From: Paraspadella gotoi
Taxonomy: Eukaryota > Chaetognatha
Direction of reading: 5' to 3'
NCBI GenBank assembly: GCA_051294375.1
Contig: CM119265.1
Location: 2,084,311 to 2,148,310 of the forward strand
DNA: 64,000 nt
The translations under genes were made by a program, and so were the position numbers. Positions 63,837-64,000 of this stretch are shown in pieces. Numbering within the stretch: position 1 is the first letter of the stretch; every line of letters begins with the position of its first letter. A model generated the notes under the pieces. That model was given only the letters and a program-made list of their open reading frames with translations. It was not told the DNA's origin and searched no databases.

Positions 63837-64000
63837 ATCCAAAAATATCTCACAGTAAAAAACGGGGTTTTTTGGGAAGCGGGTACAACGTTTGAGCTCT
63901 GAAGAGAAAACAGTCGAAAAAAATAACGGACAATACCGGACAATTGGGTCTCGGCCTCGATGAGGCCGCGACATGGTTGCCCTTCATGAAATCAAAAAAA

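Overview
This is a nuclear window from an animal, most likely a protostome invertebrate (phylum undecided). Evidence: genes split by GT-AG introns, a eukaryotic tRNA gene, a secreted Peritrophin-A (CBM14) chitin-binding protein, a clan-2 P450, tRNA-derived SINEs, hAT-like elements, hammerhead-ribozyme-like repeats and very abundant microsatellites. Coding exons are GC-richer than the strongly AT-rich non-coding DNA. Three runs of N (26124-26806, 49249-49273, 49395-49622) are assembly gaps.

The left third is gene-dense. On the plus strand are a complete PPP1R7/sds22 gene (1554-3005) and a tRNA-Pro(CGG) (3823-3894). On the minus strand are three multi-exon genes assembled by hand from phase-compatible splice sites: a secreted histidine-rich protein ending in a chitin-binding domain (4141-6839, 7 exons, 320 aa), a KLHDC1/2-like kelch protein (8520-11568, 5 exons, 401 aa) and an unrecognised acidic, proline-rich-tailed protein (11992-14329, 4 exons, about 454 aa).

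The middle starts with repeats and two weak candidate exons (16881-17702). A 5.1 kb hAT-like element (19604-24695) follows and carries a 1.25 kb satellite built on the palindrome GTATGCATAC. Next are the 3' exons of a LicD/fukutin-type gene on the plus strand (24914-28375, gap in one intron), the last two exons of an S1 serine protease on the minus strand (29155-29915) and a complete three-exon cytochrome P450 on the minus strand (30796-33231, 516 aa).

The right half (33.4-64 kb) is mostly repeats. It holds one long intronless orphan membrane-protein ORF (40475-42208, minus, 577 aa). A 4-6 kb segment occurs three times: inverted at 42624-46870 and direct at about 49623-55825 and 56771-62795. 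Copies 2 and 3 carry a 1.6 kb hAT-like insertion that copy 1 lacks. Hammerhead-like motifs occur at 18839, 26020, 30573, 49197 and, on the minus strand, about 63520-63573, as expected for relics of Penelope-like or retrozyme elements.

No operon logic applies: the genes are unrelated housekeeping, detoxification, glycosylation and extracellular functions. The most interesting gene is the histidine-rich chitin-binding protein. The most interesting non-coding signals are the hammerhead-like motifs and the nested hAT insertion with its empty site.
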